Source: GCA-2746605 sp963704835
Lineage (GTDB): Bacteria > Bacteroidota > Ignavibacteria > Ignavibacteriales > Melioribacteraceae
Direction: 5' to 3'
Assembly (NCBI GenBank): GCA_963704835.1
Contig: CAVPHW010000020.1
Coordinates: 310,001 to 374,000, forward strand
DNA length: 64,000 nucleotides
Shown: positions 26,831 through 35,696 of the stretch, piece after piece
How positions within the stretch are numbered: position 1 is the first letter of the stretch
Layout: each line of letters begins with the position of its first letter
Notes under the pieces: model-generated
Database searches by the model: none
Told to the model about the DNA's origin: nothing
Seen by the model: only the letters and a program-made list of their open reading frames with translations
Program-made: the position numbers and the translations under genes

Positions 26831-27475
26831 AAAGAACAGATTTCTCGGTCGAATGAAAAATCTATTCTCACTCGAAATGACAATCGAAAAATAGAAGGAG
26901 TTATAATTTCTGCAGGTGTATCTAGTAGAATGGGAAAGTTTAAGCCTCTACTTAAGTATCATGGAGAAACCTTTTTGGTTGGCATTATCAATAAACTTTT
27001 GAAAATTTGTAATAACGTAATTGTAGTGACCGGTTTTAAATTTCAAAAAATCGAAAGTATAGTTTCAGAAAATGAATTAAATTTTAAGGGTAGAGTTAAA
27101 TGTATTCATAATTCTAGTTATGAGAAAGGCATGTTTAGTTCTATAGTAACTGGATTAAAAGTTATTGAAGAAGACAGTTGGACTCTGTATCATTTAATTG
27201 ATCAACCAAATCTTCCCGTCAAATTCTACGAAGAGTTTATTTCTCAAATCGATAATTCATTTGACTGGATTCAACCAACTTTTGAAGCTCAGAAAGGACA
27301 CCCAATTTTAATAAATAAAAAAGTAATTAAGAAAATATTAAACTCTGAAATTGAGTCAAATCTTAGAATAATTTCTGCTTCAGACGAAATACGAAAAAAA
27401 TATTGGGATTGTGGTTTTAGTGAAATTCTAACTGATTTAGATTTCCCAGAAGATTATAAGAAAATAAGTGAGTAG
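26795..27475 (+). CDS. mocA: MocA/YgfJ-like molybdenum-cofactor nucleotidyltransferase
   Basis: The recognisable enzyme begins near 26898 with 'GVIISAGVSSRMGKFKPLL', the nucleotide-binding motif of the MobA-like NTP transferase family. It continues with 'LIDQPNLP' and 'GHPILINKKV'. MocA adds CMP to molybdopterin for molybdenum hydroxylases such as xanthine dehydrogenase; ygfJ, its paralogue, belongs to the same E. coli region. The first ~34 residues from the ATG at 26795 are not MocA: they are the tail of the GIY-YIG gene plus the cassette end, in the same frame. I see no ATG, GTG or TTG between the cassette end and the motif. The gene must therefore use a start inside the cassette. Confidence 0.75.
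   Translation: MNPNWENLIENSKEQISRSNEKSILTRNDNRKIEGVIISAGVSSRMGKFKPLLKYHGETFLVGIINKLLKICNNVIVVTGFKFQKIESIVSENELNFKGRVKCIHNSSYEKGMFSSIVTGLKVIEEDSWTLYHLIDQPNLPVKFYEEFISQIDNSFDWIQPTFEAQKGHPILINKKVIKKILNSEIESNLRIISASDEIRKKYWDCGFSEILTDLDFPEDYKKISE
26838..26883 (-). repeat. Right inverted repeat of the GIY-YIG cassette
   Basis: Inner AGATTTCTC and outer TCGAAATGACAA mirror the left end. A second near copy of the inner motif (TTCTCACTCGAAATGAC) overlaps the outer part. The repeat is read through in frame by the fused mocA-like ORF. Confidence 0.65.
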
Positions 27476-27478
27476 CAT

Positions 27479-28027
27479 ATGCAAAAAAGAATAGTAAAAT
27501 TCCTATTAGTAATATTTTTTTCACCGGCTATGTTTTTTTCTCAGACCAAAAATGAAACCATTATTAAAACTGTAGATTCCGTTGATTTACAAAAGTATAT
27601 TGGTACTTGGTATGAAATAGCTAAAATCCCAAATTCATTTCAAGATCATTGTGTTAAAAATACTACCGCAAGTTATGAAATTAATGAAGAGGGGAATATT
27701 ATAGTAGTAAATAAATGTATTGATGAAGATGGTGAAATTGATGACGCTGAAGGATTAGCTAAAGTAGTCGATAAAAAAACAAACTCTAAATTAAAAGTAA
27801 GTTTTGTGAGTTTATTTGGATGGCAACTATTTTGGGGTGACTATTGGATATTAGGCTTAGAGAGTAATTATAAATATGCAGTAATTGGAACTCCTTCAAG
27901 AAAATATGGCTGGATTTTAAGTCGTACTCCAAAAATGGAAAATTCAGATTTAGAAAATTGTTATCAAATATTTGAAAAGAATGGTTATGATAGACGCCAT
28001 TTTGAACTTAGTTTGCAAGAGAATTAG
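27479..28027 (+). CDS. Lipocalin family protein (Blc-like)
   Basis: A 182-residue exported protein. A signal peptide covers residues ~1-22 ('FLLVIFFSPAMFFSQ', cleaved, no lipobox Cys). The lipocalin motif 'YIGTWYEIAKIPNSFQ' follows, then beta-strand repeats and 'YWILGLESNYKYAVIG', 'YGWILSRTP'. Bacterial Blc proteins bind fatty acids or lysophospholipids in the periplasm. The start lies 3 bases after the mocA-like stop, which suggests co-transcription, though a functional link to purines is not apparent. Confidence 0.88.
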   Translation: MQKRIVKFLLVIFFSPAMFFSQTKNETIIKTVDSVDLQKYIGTWYEIAKIPNSFQDHCVKNTTASYEINEEGNIIVVNKCIDEDGEIDDAEGLAKVVDKKTNSKLKVSFVSLFGWQLFWGDYWILGLESNYKYAVIGTPSRKYGWILSRTPKMENSDLENCYQIFEKNGYDRRHFELSLQEN

Positions 28028-28100
28028 TATTCTCGGTTTAAATTTTAACATCTTGTTTTAGGATCAGATTTACCATTATTCAAAAAAATAAGGGGCAAGT

Positions 28101-29597
28101 TTGAATAATAAAATCGATGGAAGTGTAAATCAAAGGTTTTCATCTCGGATTGGATTTCTACTAAGTGCATTGGGAATTGCTGTTGGAACTGGAAATATTT
28201 GGCGATTCCCAAGAATAGCTGCTTCAAATGGTGGCGAAGAAGGCGCCGGAGCATTTTTAATCGCTTGGGCTGTAATTCTGTTTTTGTGGAGTATACCTTT
28301 AATTATTGCTGAATATGCTCTCGGACGGAAAAATAGAAAAAGTGTAATTGGTTCAATAGTTTCAACCATTGGGGAAAAATTTGGATGGATGGGGACATTT
28401 ATTGCATTTGTTTCAACTGCCATATCTTTTTTTTATGCGGTTATAGTTGGGTGGTGTTTATTTTATTTTTTTCAAATGTTGTTCTTTCCTTTACCTAGTA
28501 GTACACAGAGTTCTGTTTTAATTTGGGATCAGTTTCAATCAAGTTATTGGCCATTATTATTTCATGCTATCGCAGTTGCTTTAGGAGCTTTAGCAATCTG
28601 GAAGGGTGTAAAATCAATAGAAAAGGTTAACAAAATACTGATTCCCTCATTGTTAATCATAATTATTATTTCATTAATTAGAGCACTTACTTTACCTGGT
28701 GCTTGGGCTGGAGTAGAATATTTATTTACGCCACAATTCAATCAACTTCTTGATTCTAAATTATGGTTAGAAGCATTAACACAAAATGCATGGGATACTG
28801 GAGCAGGTTGGGGTTTGTTTTTAACATATGCCGCATATATTAAAAGTAAGCATGGAGTAGTGAAGAATGCATTCACAACTGCAATAGGAAATAATGTAAT
28901 TTCACTTTTTGCAGGATTGATAATCTTTGGAACAGTATTTTCCATTTTGCAAACAGAGATGAGTTTAGCCAAACCTGAAGTTTTAGAAATAATGAAAAGT
29001 AGCGGTCCTGCTGCAACCGGCTTAACTTTTATTTGGTTGCCACAATTATTTTCAAAAATGATTTTTGGACAGTCATTAAGTATTTTATTTTTTCTCGGAT
29101 TGACTTTCGCTGGATTTTCTTCATTAATCGCAATGCTTGAATTACCAACACGTGTTATGATTGATGCTGGTTTCGATAGAAAAAAAGCTATCATGATTGT
29201 GGTTTCGATTATTTATTTTCTTGGTATTCCATCAGCTATAAATTTAAACATACTAACAAACCAAGATTATGTTTGGGGTAACGCTCTTGTGTTATCAGGG
29301 TTTTTTATAGCCTTTACAATAATTAAATATGGTTCCAGTGAATTTAGATTAAATCATATTAATTCATACAAGAATGATTGGAATATCGGCTCTTGGTGGG
29401 AAGTAGCGACAAAATACTTTGTCCCTATTTTATCAACAATATTGCTCGTCTGGTGGTTGTCAGAATCTTTATTAACTCTAAACTGGTATGATCCATTTGG
29501 ACAATATACTTTCATGACAAATATTTTTCAATGGTTAGTTGTTATATTAATTGCTCTATTTTTGAAATATAAACGATTTACTAGTGGAGCTGAATAG
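28101..29597 (+). CDS. NSS-family sodium-dependent transporter
   Basis: A 498-residue protein of the neurotransmitter:sodium symporter family. TM1 carries the unwound Na+/substrate site 'AVGTGNIWRFPRIAASNGG', typical for LeuT-like proteins. TM3, TM6 ('GAGWGLFLTYAAYIKSKHG') and TM8 ('TFAGFSSLIAMLELP') match the family. About twelve helices. Substrates in bacteria are amino acids or related small amines. The start is TTG 28101 with AGGGG upstream. Its position between the two halves of the purine system makes an amino-acid product or substrate possible, but this is not shown. Confidence 0.9.
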   Translation: MNNKIDGSVNQRFSSRIGFLLSALGIAVGTGNIWRFPRIAASNGGEEGAGAFLIAWAVILFLWSIPLIIAEYALGRKNRKSVIGSIVSTIGEKFGWMGTFIAFVSTAISFFYAVIVGWCLFYFFQMLFFPLPSSTQSSVLIWDQFQSSYWPLLFHAIAVALGALAIWKGVKSIEKVNKILIPSLLIIIIISLIRALTLPGAWAGVEYLFTPQFNQLLDSKLWLEALTQNAWDTGAGWGLFLTYAAYIKSKHGVVKNAFTTAIGNNVISLFAGLIIFGTVFSILQTEMSLAKPEVLEIMKSSGPAATGLTFIWLPQLFSKMIFGQSLSILFFLGLTFAGFSSLIAMLELPTRVMIDAGFDRKKAIMIVVSIIYFLGIPSAINLNILTNQDYVWGNALVLSGFFIAFTIIKYGSSEFRLNHINSYKNDWNIGSWWEVATKYFVPILSTILLVWWLSESLLTLNWYDPFGQYTFMTNIFQWLVVILIALFLKYKRFTSGAE

Positions 29598-29618
29598 AAT
29601 ATTGAAAATATATATTTA

Positions 29619-30149
29619 CTACTTCACTCTTATTTCAATGCTTTCAATTGAGTTTTCTTTTGAGAAATGAAATGGCAGTTCATTTAGATCAATTCTGAAA
29701 GAATTTTTCGAAGGATAAAATGTTATGTAAATACTAGATCTCTCAGCTTCGTCTTTTGCAAAAACAAATAACTTATCCTTAACCTTGCCAGAAACTACTT
29801 TAGCTAGGTAGGAACTATGTTTATCTTTAAAAGTTTGTGTTCTTTCTTGCAATATTGCGGAAGGAGAATCAGCTGCCAAAACATAATGTGTTGATTCTTT
29901 GGCAAAATTTCTAGTCTCTTTTTCTAATAGAATAATTTTTGCTTTATTTTGTGATTCAAGTTTTGCATTAATTTTATCAGAAATGGAAGTTGGAATATCC
30001 GCTTCTAAGTTACTTGATAACTCAGACAACAAATCTAATTCAAATTTGAATAAATCTAAATTATTTTTAATATAATTCAACTTTTCTGGATTTAATTCTT
30101 CAGGATAAAATATAAACTTATATAAATCATTTTCTGAAATAATATTCAT
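29619..30149 (-). CDS. Hypothetical protein
   Basis: A 176-residue protein with no signal or membrane segment. The N-terminal half is acidic and helical; the C-terminal half ('KVKDKLFVFAKDEAERSSIYITFYPS', quoted in part) is predicted beta. I do not recognise a family. It converges with the NSS transporter, 21 bases apart, and faces away from the acetyltransferase. The 268-base A/T-rich gap 30150-30417 upstream holds no gene or hairpin that I can support. Confidence 0.5.
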   Translation of the reverse strand: MNIISENDLYKFIFYPEELNPEKLNYIKNNLDLFKFELDLLSELSSNLEADIPTSISDKINAKLESQNKAKIILLEKETRNFAKESTHYVLAADSPSAILQERTQTFKDKHSSYLAKVVSGKVKDKLFVFAKDEAERSSIYITFYPSKNSFRIDLNELPFHFSKENSIESIEIRVK

Positions 30150-30417
30150 AACTTATTGTAATATAATTATATACAAAAAATAAGAAAATTAAATAAATTG
30201 TCAAATGAAATATTTTTAAAGATTATTAAGATTAGAAGTCCTAGAATTTATTTTTGACAATAAACAGATTTTTTTTAACTTTTATGTTTTATTTTGGTCT
30301 TAATTTATGTTTGTAAATTATCGGCTTTATTATAAATTACTTTTCAGAATTTAATGTACTAATTTGAGTAATTTATATAATTAGTAAAATAATAATTAAT
30401 ATTTAGCGGTGGATTGA

Positions 30418-31131
30418 ATGAATGAAATAGAAAACAAAGTGCTTTCTGAGGTAAATCTTAAAGTATTAGCTAAAAATATTTATGAAGAATCTGTACAGAT
30501 GGGGTTTGATTCAAGTGACTATATTAAATTAACTAACGAAATTTTAGGAATGACCATCGATAATGAAATATCTAAAAATATCCCGATGGAAAAGATTGAA
30601 AAAAAATCGACTAAGAAAATAAAATTGCCACTCACTACACAAAATTTAATAATTAGGAAATATTCCCCTGAAAAAGACAAGGAATATTTATCAAAATGGT
30701 TTGAAAACGATATTAGTAAATTGTTTTTAATTTCAAATGAGTCAATGAAAGATTTAAACATTAACAACATTTTGTCCGATGATAAAAATATCTTTGTAAC
30801 AATAACTCTAAAAAATAATCACCCAATTGGGTTGTTGGCTGTACTTAGCATTGATAAGCAAAATAAAAAGGGTGAAATGCGCAAGTTAATTGGGGATTTG
30901 GAATACCGTGGAAAGGGTTATGCAAAAGAAGCAACAAAAATTTGGATCGATTATTGTATTAATGTACTTGACTTGAATAAAATTTATATTAACACCATTG
31001 ATACAAACATACGCAATATTTCCTTAAATCGTCAATTAGGGTTCAAAATTGAAGGTTTATTGAAAAATGAATGTATCCTTGATGGTATTGAACATGATGT
31101 TCTAAGAATGGCTTATTTTAAGACAGAGTAG
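30418..31131 (+). CDS. GNAT-family acetyltransferase with N-terminal extension
   Basis: A 237-residue protein. Residues ~1-75 are a helical, lysine-rich extension without known motif. Residues ~80-235 are a GNAT domain of the RimJ/RimL (Acetyltransf_3) type: 'LIIRKYSPEKDKEYLSKWF', then the acetyl-CoA loop 'DLEYRGKGYAKEA', then 'NTIDTNIRNISLNRQLGFKIEG'. Substrate unknown; family members acetylate protein N-termini, aminoglycosides or small amines. Lies 73 bases before glmS in the same direction. Confidence 0.8.
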   Translation: MNEIENKVLSEVNLKVLAKNIYEESVQMGFDSSDYIKLTNEILGMTIDNEISKNIPMEKIEKKSTKKIKLPLTTQNLIIRKYSPEKDKEYLSKWFENDISKLFLISNESMKDLNINNILSDDKNIFVTITLKNNHPIGLLAVLSIDKQNKKGEMRKLIGDLEYRGKGYAKEATKIWIDYCINVLDLNKIYINTIDTNIRNISLNRQLGFKIEGLLKNECILDGIEHDVLRMAYFKTE

Positions 31132-31204
31132 GTTTTTTGAATTGGAACAAGTCATATAAAAAAAATACCATTTTAATTAAATATTAAAATTATTTGGAGT
31201 AAAA

Positions 31205-33037
31205 ATGTGCGGAATTGTTGGATATATAGGTAGTAAAAACTGTGTTCCCATTATTGTAAATGGTTTAAGAATGCTCGAATACAGAGGTTATGATTCAGCT
31301 GGCATAGGAGTAATAAATGGAGATAATTGTTTAGTTCAGAAAAGTGTAGGGAAAGTCTCAATTCTTGACCAAGCATTAAAAACTTCCAACATTTCTTCTA
31401 CAATAGGCATTGGTCATACTCGATGGGCTACTCATGGAGCACCAACTGAACTTAATGCACATCCACATTTTAATGCAGATAAATCAATTTGTTTGATTCA
31501 TAATGGAATAATTGAAAATTATTCGGTTCTTAAAAAAGAACTTATATTAGAAGGTTATGAATTTATTAGCGAAACTGATACAGAAGTTCTTGTTCACTTG
31601 ATTGATAGATTTTATCAGAACGGAAATACTTTACTTAGATCGGTTAGAAAAGCTCTTACCGAAGTTGATGGAGCATACGGTTTGTGTGTAATTTCTTCTG
31701 ATGAACCTGATAAAATTGTTGTTGCTCGGAAAGGATCTCCGTTAGTTATTGGAATAGGCAATGGCGAAAATTTTATTGCTTCTGATGTTAGTGCGTTGGT
31801 TGCACATACAAGCCAAGTTGTTTATTTAGATGATAATGAAATTGCAGAAGTTTATAATGATCACTTTAACGCTTTCACAATTACTGATGAATCAATTCAG
31901 AAAGAAGTTGAAGAAATAACCGTAACTCTGGAAGAAATTAGTAAAGGTGGTTATAATCATTTTATGATGAAAGAAATTATGGAGCAGCCAGAATCCATAA
32001 CAAACTCAATGAGAGGAAGAATACTTCTTGCTGAAGGCACGGTAAAATTAGGTGGTTTGTTAAATGTACAAGATAAATTAGCAAATGCAAAAAGAATCAT
32101 TATTTGTGCTTGCGGCACGTCCTGGCATGCAGGCTTAGTAGCGGAGTATATGATTGAACAATTTGCAGAAATTCCTGTTGAAGTTGAATATGCTTCAGAG
32201 TTTAGATATAGAAATCCGATTGTTCAAAAAGATGATGCAATGATTTTCATTTCTCAAAGTGGTGAAACAGCTGATACCTTAGCCGCAATGAAAGAAGCTA
32301 AAAGAAGGGGTGCATTAGTTCTTGGCGTTTGTAATGTTGTTGGAAGTTCAATAGCAAGAGAAAGTGATGCTGGTGTTTATATTCATGCCGGACCAGAAAT
32401 TGGAGTTGCTTCAACAAAAGCATTTACATCTCAGTTGGTAGTATTTGCTTTAATAACAGTATTACTTGCTCGCAAAAGACATATGAGCGAAATAGATGGG
32501 AAGAAAATTTTAACGGAATTAAAGCAAATTCCAGCAAAAGTCGAGAAAATATTGCAACTAAATGATGAGATAGAGAAAATTGCAGAAAAGTTTGTAGATG
32601 CAAAGAATTTTCTTTATTTGGGACGTGGTTATAATTTCCCAGTTGCTCTGGAAGGAGCTCTTAAGTTAAAAGAGATTTCTTACATTCATGCAGAAGGATA
32701 TCCAGCGGCTGAGATGAAACACGGTCCAATTGCTCTTATTGATGAGAATATGCCTGCTGTGTTTTTAGCCCCAAATGATTCTGTTTACGATAAAATTATT
32801 AGCAATATTCAAGAAGTAAAGGCAAGAAAAGGTAAAATTATTGCAATTGCATCTGAAAGTGATAGCGAAATAGATTCCTTAGTTGATCATGTAATTAAAA
32901 TACCTGAAACAATTAGAATGTTAATGCCTATTCTAAATGTCATACCATTACAATTATTATCCTATCATATAGCAGTGAAGAAAGGATTAAACGTCGATCA
33001 ACCTCGTAATTTAGCAAAAAGTGTTACAGTGGAGTAG
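31205..33037 (+). CDS. glmS: Glutamine-fructose-6-phosphate aminotransferase
   Basis: First enzyme of UDP-GlcNAc synthesis, making glucosamine-6-phosphate. The 610-residue length is standard. The glutaminase half starts with the catalytic 'MCGIVGYIG' (Cys2) and holds 'HTRWATHG' and 'HNGIIENY'. Two SIS domains follow with 'CGTSWHAG', 'SQSGETADTLAAM' and 'AEGYPAAEMKHGPIALI'. The C-terminus is 'QPRNLAKSVTVE', as in the family. GGAG lies 8 bases before the ATG. The 73-base leader is too short for a glmS ribozyme. Confidence 0.97.
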   Translation: MCGIVGYIGSKNCVPIIVNGLRMLEYRGYDSAGIGVINGDNCLVQKSVGKVSILDQALKTSNISSTIGIGHTRWATHGAPTELNAHPHFNADKSICLIHNGIIENYSVLKKELILEGYEFISETDTEVLVHLIDRFYQNGNTLLRSVRKALTEVDGAYGLCVISSDEPDKIVVARKGSPLVIGIGNGENFIASDVSALVAHTSQVVYLDDNEIAEVYNDHFNAFTITDESIQKEVEEITVTLEEISKGGYNHFMMKEIMEQPESITNSMRGRILLAEGTVKLGGLLNVQDKLANAKRIIICACGTSWHAGLVAEYMIEQFAEIPVEVEYASEFRYRNPIVQKDDAMIFISQSGETADTLAAMKEAKRRGALVLGVCNVVGSSIARESDAGVYIHAGPEIGVASTKAFTSQLVVFALITVLLARKRHMSEIDGKKILTELKQIPAKVEKILQLNDEIEKIAEKFVDAKNFLYLGRGYNFPVALEGALKLKEISYIHAEGYPAAEMKHGPIALIDENMPAVFLAPNDSVYDKIISNIQEVKARKGKIIAIASESDSEIDSLVDHVIKIPETIRMLMPILNVIPLQLLSYHIAVKKGLNVDQPRNLAKSVTVE

Positions 33038-33060
33038 GTTTACCCTCTCCACTTCATTTT
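33028..33060 (+). terminator. Terminator overlapping the end of glmS
   Basis: A 7-bp inverted repeat (AGTGGAG 33028-33034, CTCCACT 33047-33053) brackets the glmS stop codon and is followed by TCATTTTT. The hairpin begins in the last codons of the gene. Confidence 0.6.
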
Positions 33061-33212
33061 TCCTCAATTTAGACTAGACCCTCAAATTAAAATCACTTTC
33101 TTTTCTTTTTAAGTGATAATTATAGTAGAATTAATGAAAAACTTTTAGTAATTTATCAGCTAAAATGCAAATGAATAATTAACAAAAAATAAACTATTCT
33201 AGATATTATAAA

Positions 33213-33220
33213 TATATTTG
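33213..33220 (+). promoter_or_regulatory. Possible Bacteroidota-type -7 element
   Basis: TATATTTG matches the Bacteroidota -7 consensus TAnnTTTG, 39 bases before the COG2403-type start. No convincing -33 TTTG is seen at the right distance, so the call is weak. Confidence 0.3.
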
Positions 33221-33259
33221 CATAATATTGTATAATAATACATAACTTACGGAGATTTT

Positions 33260-34580
33260 ATGTCCAAAAAAAATATTCTTATTATGGGAGCAGCTGGTAG
33301 AGATTTTCACAATTTTAATGTGATGTTTAGAGATAACGAAAATTATAATGTGGTTGCATTCACTGCAACTCAAATTCCAAATATTGATGGAAGAATGTAT
33401 CCGGCTGAATTAGCGGGTAAATTATATCCTGGAGGCATTAAAATTTATGATGAATCGGAACTAGTTGATCTAATATCTAAATTAAATGTTGAAGAAGTAA
33501 TATTTGCGTATTCTGATGTTCCGTTTAATTATGTAATGACAAAAGCTTCAATTGTGAATGCTGCTGGAATTTCTTTTAGACTTTTGGGTGCAGAAGAAAC
33601 AATGGTTAAAAGTAGCAAACCCGTTATATCAGTTTTAGCTACTAGAACGGGATGTGGTAAATCTCAAACATCAAGAAAAATTGTTAAAATTTTAAGAGAA
33701 TCGGGTAAAAAAGTTGTAGCTATTCGCCATCCAATGCCTTATGGGGATTTAGTTAAGCAAAAAGTTCAACGTTTTGCAGCTTTGGAAGATCTAAAAAAAC
33801 ATGATTGTACAATAGAAGAAATAGAAGAATATGAACCACATATTGCTCTTGGCGGTGTTATTTATGCAGGTGTAGATTACGAAGCAATTTTACGTGAAGC
33901 AGAAAAAGAAGCTGATGTTATCCTTTGGGATGGCGGAAATAATGATATGTCTTTCTTATAAAGCAGATGTAACATTTACTGTTGTCGATCCTCATCGTCC
34001 AGGACATGAATTGTCTTACTATCCTGGAAATACATCTTTAAGAATGGCAGATGCAGTTGTAGTAAATAAAATTGATTCAGCCGATGCAAAGGATATTTTA
34101 ACAGTGATTAATAATGTGAGAATGGTTAATCCGACAGCCACAATAATTGAAGGTGCTTCTCCATTAATAGTTGATAAACCAGAGTTAATAATGGGCAAAA
34201 GAGTACTAGTTGTTGAAGATGGTCCAACTTTAACACACGGTGAAATGAAATATGGCGCTGGAACTGTTGCTGCCCAAAAATTGGGAGCAAAAGAAATAGT
34301 TGATCCGCGTCCTTTTACTGTAAAATCTATTACAGAAACATACAAAAAATATCCAAATATTGGTGTTCTATTACCTGCAATGGGGTATGGTGAAGACCAA
34401 ATGAAGGATCTTGAACAAACAATAAATAATGTTGATTGTGATTCTGTTATAATTGGAACCCCAATTGATTTAGGCAGAATATTGAAAATTAATAAGCCAT
34501 CAACAAGAGTTATGTATGAATTACAAGAAATTGGTAATAATACAGTTGAGTCAGTTTTGAAGGTAAAAGGAATTATATGA
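33260..34580 (+). CDS. COG2403-type GTPase, cyclic-2,3-diphosphoglycerate-synthetase-like (one frameshift)
   Basis: Two frames join as a ~440-residue protein. The first ends at 33961 after 'WDGGNNDMSF'; deleting one T in TTCTT (33955-33959) continues with 'YKADVTFTVVDPHRPGHELS'. The N-terminal domain has a dinucleotide-like fold start ('NILIMGAAGRDFHNFNV'), then a P-loop 'RTGCGKSQTS' (~residues 131-140), then 'VVVNKIDSAD' (NKxD). This is the COG2403 family, related to archaeal cyclic 2,3-diphosphoglycerate synthetase. It overlaps the carbamate kinase start by 4 bases (ATGA). Its role next to carbamate kinase is unknown. Confidence 0.8.
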
Positions 34581-35521
34581 AAAAGAAACTTGCGGTAGTA
34601 GCTTTAGGTGGAAATGCACTATTAAGAGGTAATGAAATAGGTACGATTGACGAACAAGAAAAGAATACTTTCGATACTTGTAAGCAGATTGTTGATCTAA
34701 TTAAGAAAGATTTTAATATTATCATTACTCACGGAAATGGACCGCAAGTTGGAAATATTTTACTTAGGAACGAAGCTGGATATGATAAATATAAAATTCC
34801 TCAAATGCCTATGGATATTTGTGTTGCTGATTCTCAAGGTGGAATTGGCTACATGATAGAAAGGATGATGAGAAATGTACTTACAGAAGAAAAAATTAAG
34901 AAAAATGTAGTTACATTGGTAACGCAAGTATTGGTAGATAAAAAGGACCCAGCTTTTGAAAACCCAACAAAACCAGTTGGACCATTCTATCTTAAGGAAG
35001 AAGCTGATTTGCTGACAAAGAAAAATGGTTGGATATTTAAAAAAGACCCACGGAATAGGGGATGGAGAAAAGTTGTTGCTTCACCAAACCCAATTAAAAT
35101 AATGAACCAGGAAGTTATCAAATCAATTGCAAATAAAGGAACAATAGTTATTGCAGTTGGTGGTGGTGGTGTTCCTGTTTATAAACATGAAAATGGTTAC
35201 TTAGAGGCAATTGAAGCAGTTATTGATAAAGATTTAGCTTCATCTGTGCTAGCTAAGGAAATTGGGGCTGATAAATTTTATATTATTACAGATGTCCCTA
35301 AAGTATATGTTAATTTTAATAAGAAAAATCAAAAAGCACTAAACAAAGTAAAAATTACAACTCTGGAAAAATACCTTAAAAATGAAGAATTTGGTGCTGG
35401 TAGCATGGGTCCTAAAATAAAAGCCGCAATTAAATTTTCAAGTTCAACAGGGAATGAAAGTATAATTACAGATACAAATAGTTTGAGTATCCCAGGCTGT
35501 GGAACGCGCATTTCTGCATAA
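34577..35521 (+). CDS. arcC: Carbamate kinase
   Basis: Makes ATP from ADP and carbamoyl phosphate at the end of fermentative routes (arginine, agmatine, allantoin, purines). The 314-residue length is typical. Motifs are 'VVALGGNALLRGNE', 'IITHGNGPQVGN', 'ADSQGGIGYMI', 'VAVGGGGVPV' and 'EFGAGSMGPKIKAAI'. No arginine deiminase or arcB/arcD is in the window. A YgeW-type carbamoyltransferase lies 10 kb away, so carbamoyl phosphate from purine degradation is the likely substrate. Translationally coupled to the upstream COG2403-type gene; followed by a strong terminator. Confidence 0.95.
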   Translation: MKKKLAVVALGGNALLRGNEIGTIDEQEKNTFDTCKQIVDLIKKDFNIIITHGNGPQVGNILLRNEAGYDKYKIPQMPMDICVADSQGGIGYMIERMMRNVLTEEKIKKNVVTLVTQVLVDKKDPAFENPTKPVGPFYLKEEADLLTKKNGWIFKKDPRNRGWRKVVASPNPIKIMNQEVIKSIANKGTIVIAVGGGGVPVYKHENGYLEAIEAVIDKDLASSVLAKEIGADKFYIITDVPKVYVNFNKKNQKALNKVKITTLEKYLKNEEFGAGSMGPKIKAAIKFSSSTGNESIITDTNSLSIPGCGTRISA

Positions 35522-35557
35522 TAAATCTTTTTCTCATATAATAAGTCATGTTTTATT

Positions 35558-35583
35558 AAAAAAGAGCTTTCCAGCTCTTTTTT
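35558..35583. terminator. Terminator after carbamate kinase
   Basis: An 11-bp perfect inverted repeat (AAAAAAGAGCT / AGCTCTTTTTT) with a 4-base loop ends in a T-run, 37 bases after the arcC stop. It separates the kinase operon from the permease operon. Confidence 0.85.
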
Positions 35584-35696
35584 AATTTTTATTTGATAAT
35601 TATTTTACTAATTTTAAATCCCAAAAGATATAATCGTATCTTATTATTTCATTTCGTTGTCGCATAACATTTATAAACTACTCTAAAGGTATAGTA

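Larger units (their letters stand above)
26492..26883 (+). mobile_element. Small GIY-YIG cassette bounded by inverted repeats
   Basis: The ~392-bp segment has symmetrical ends. A 12-bp outer repeat (TTGTCATTTCGA at 26492-26503) has its exact reverse complement at 26872-26883. A 9-bp inner repeat (GAGAAATCT at 26517-26525) has its exact complement at 26838-26846. Between them lies a decayed GIY-YIG gene. The layout (ends, one nuclease ORF, no transposase) looks like a minimal, possibly nuclease-mobilised element. Its right end abuts the coding part of a mocA-like gene. No target-site duplication is obvious to me. Confidence 0.6.

Noticed and set aside
31132..31204. glmS ribozyme in the leader of glmS.
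   Set aside because: The leader is only 73 bases and A/T-rich; the ribozyme needs well over 100 bases with a conserved core, which is absent.
35584..35696. Possible purine riboswitch before the first NCS2 permease (TATAATCGTAT-like stretch).
   Set aside because: The conserved loop sequences and paired P1-P3 arms of purine riboswitches are missing; only the A/T-rich start looks similar.
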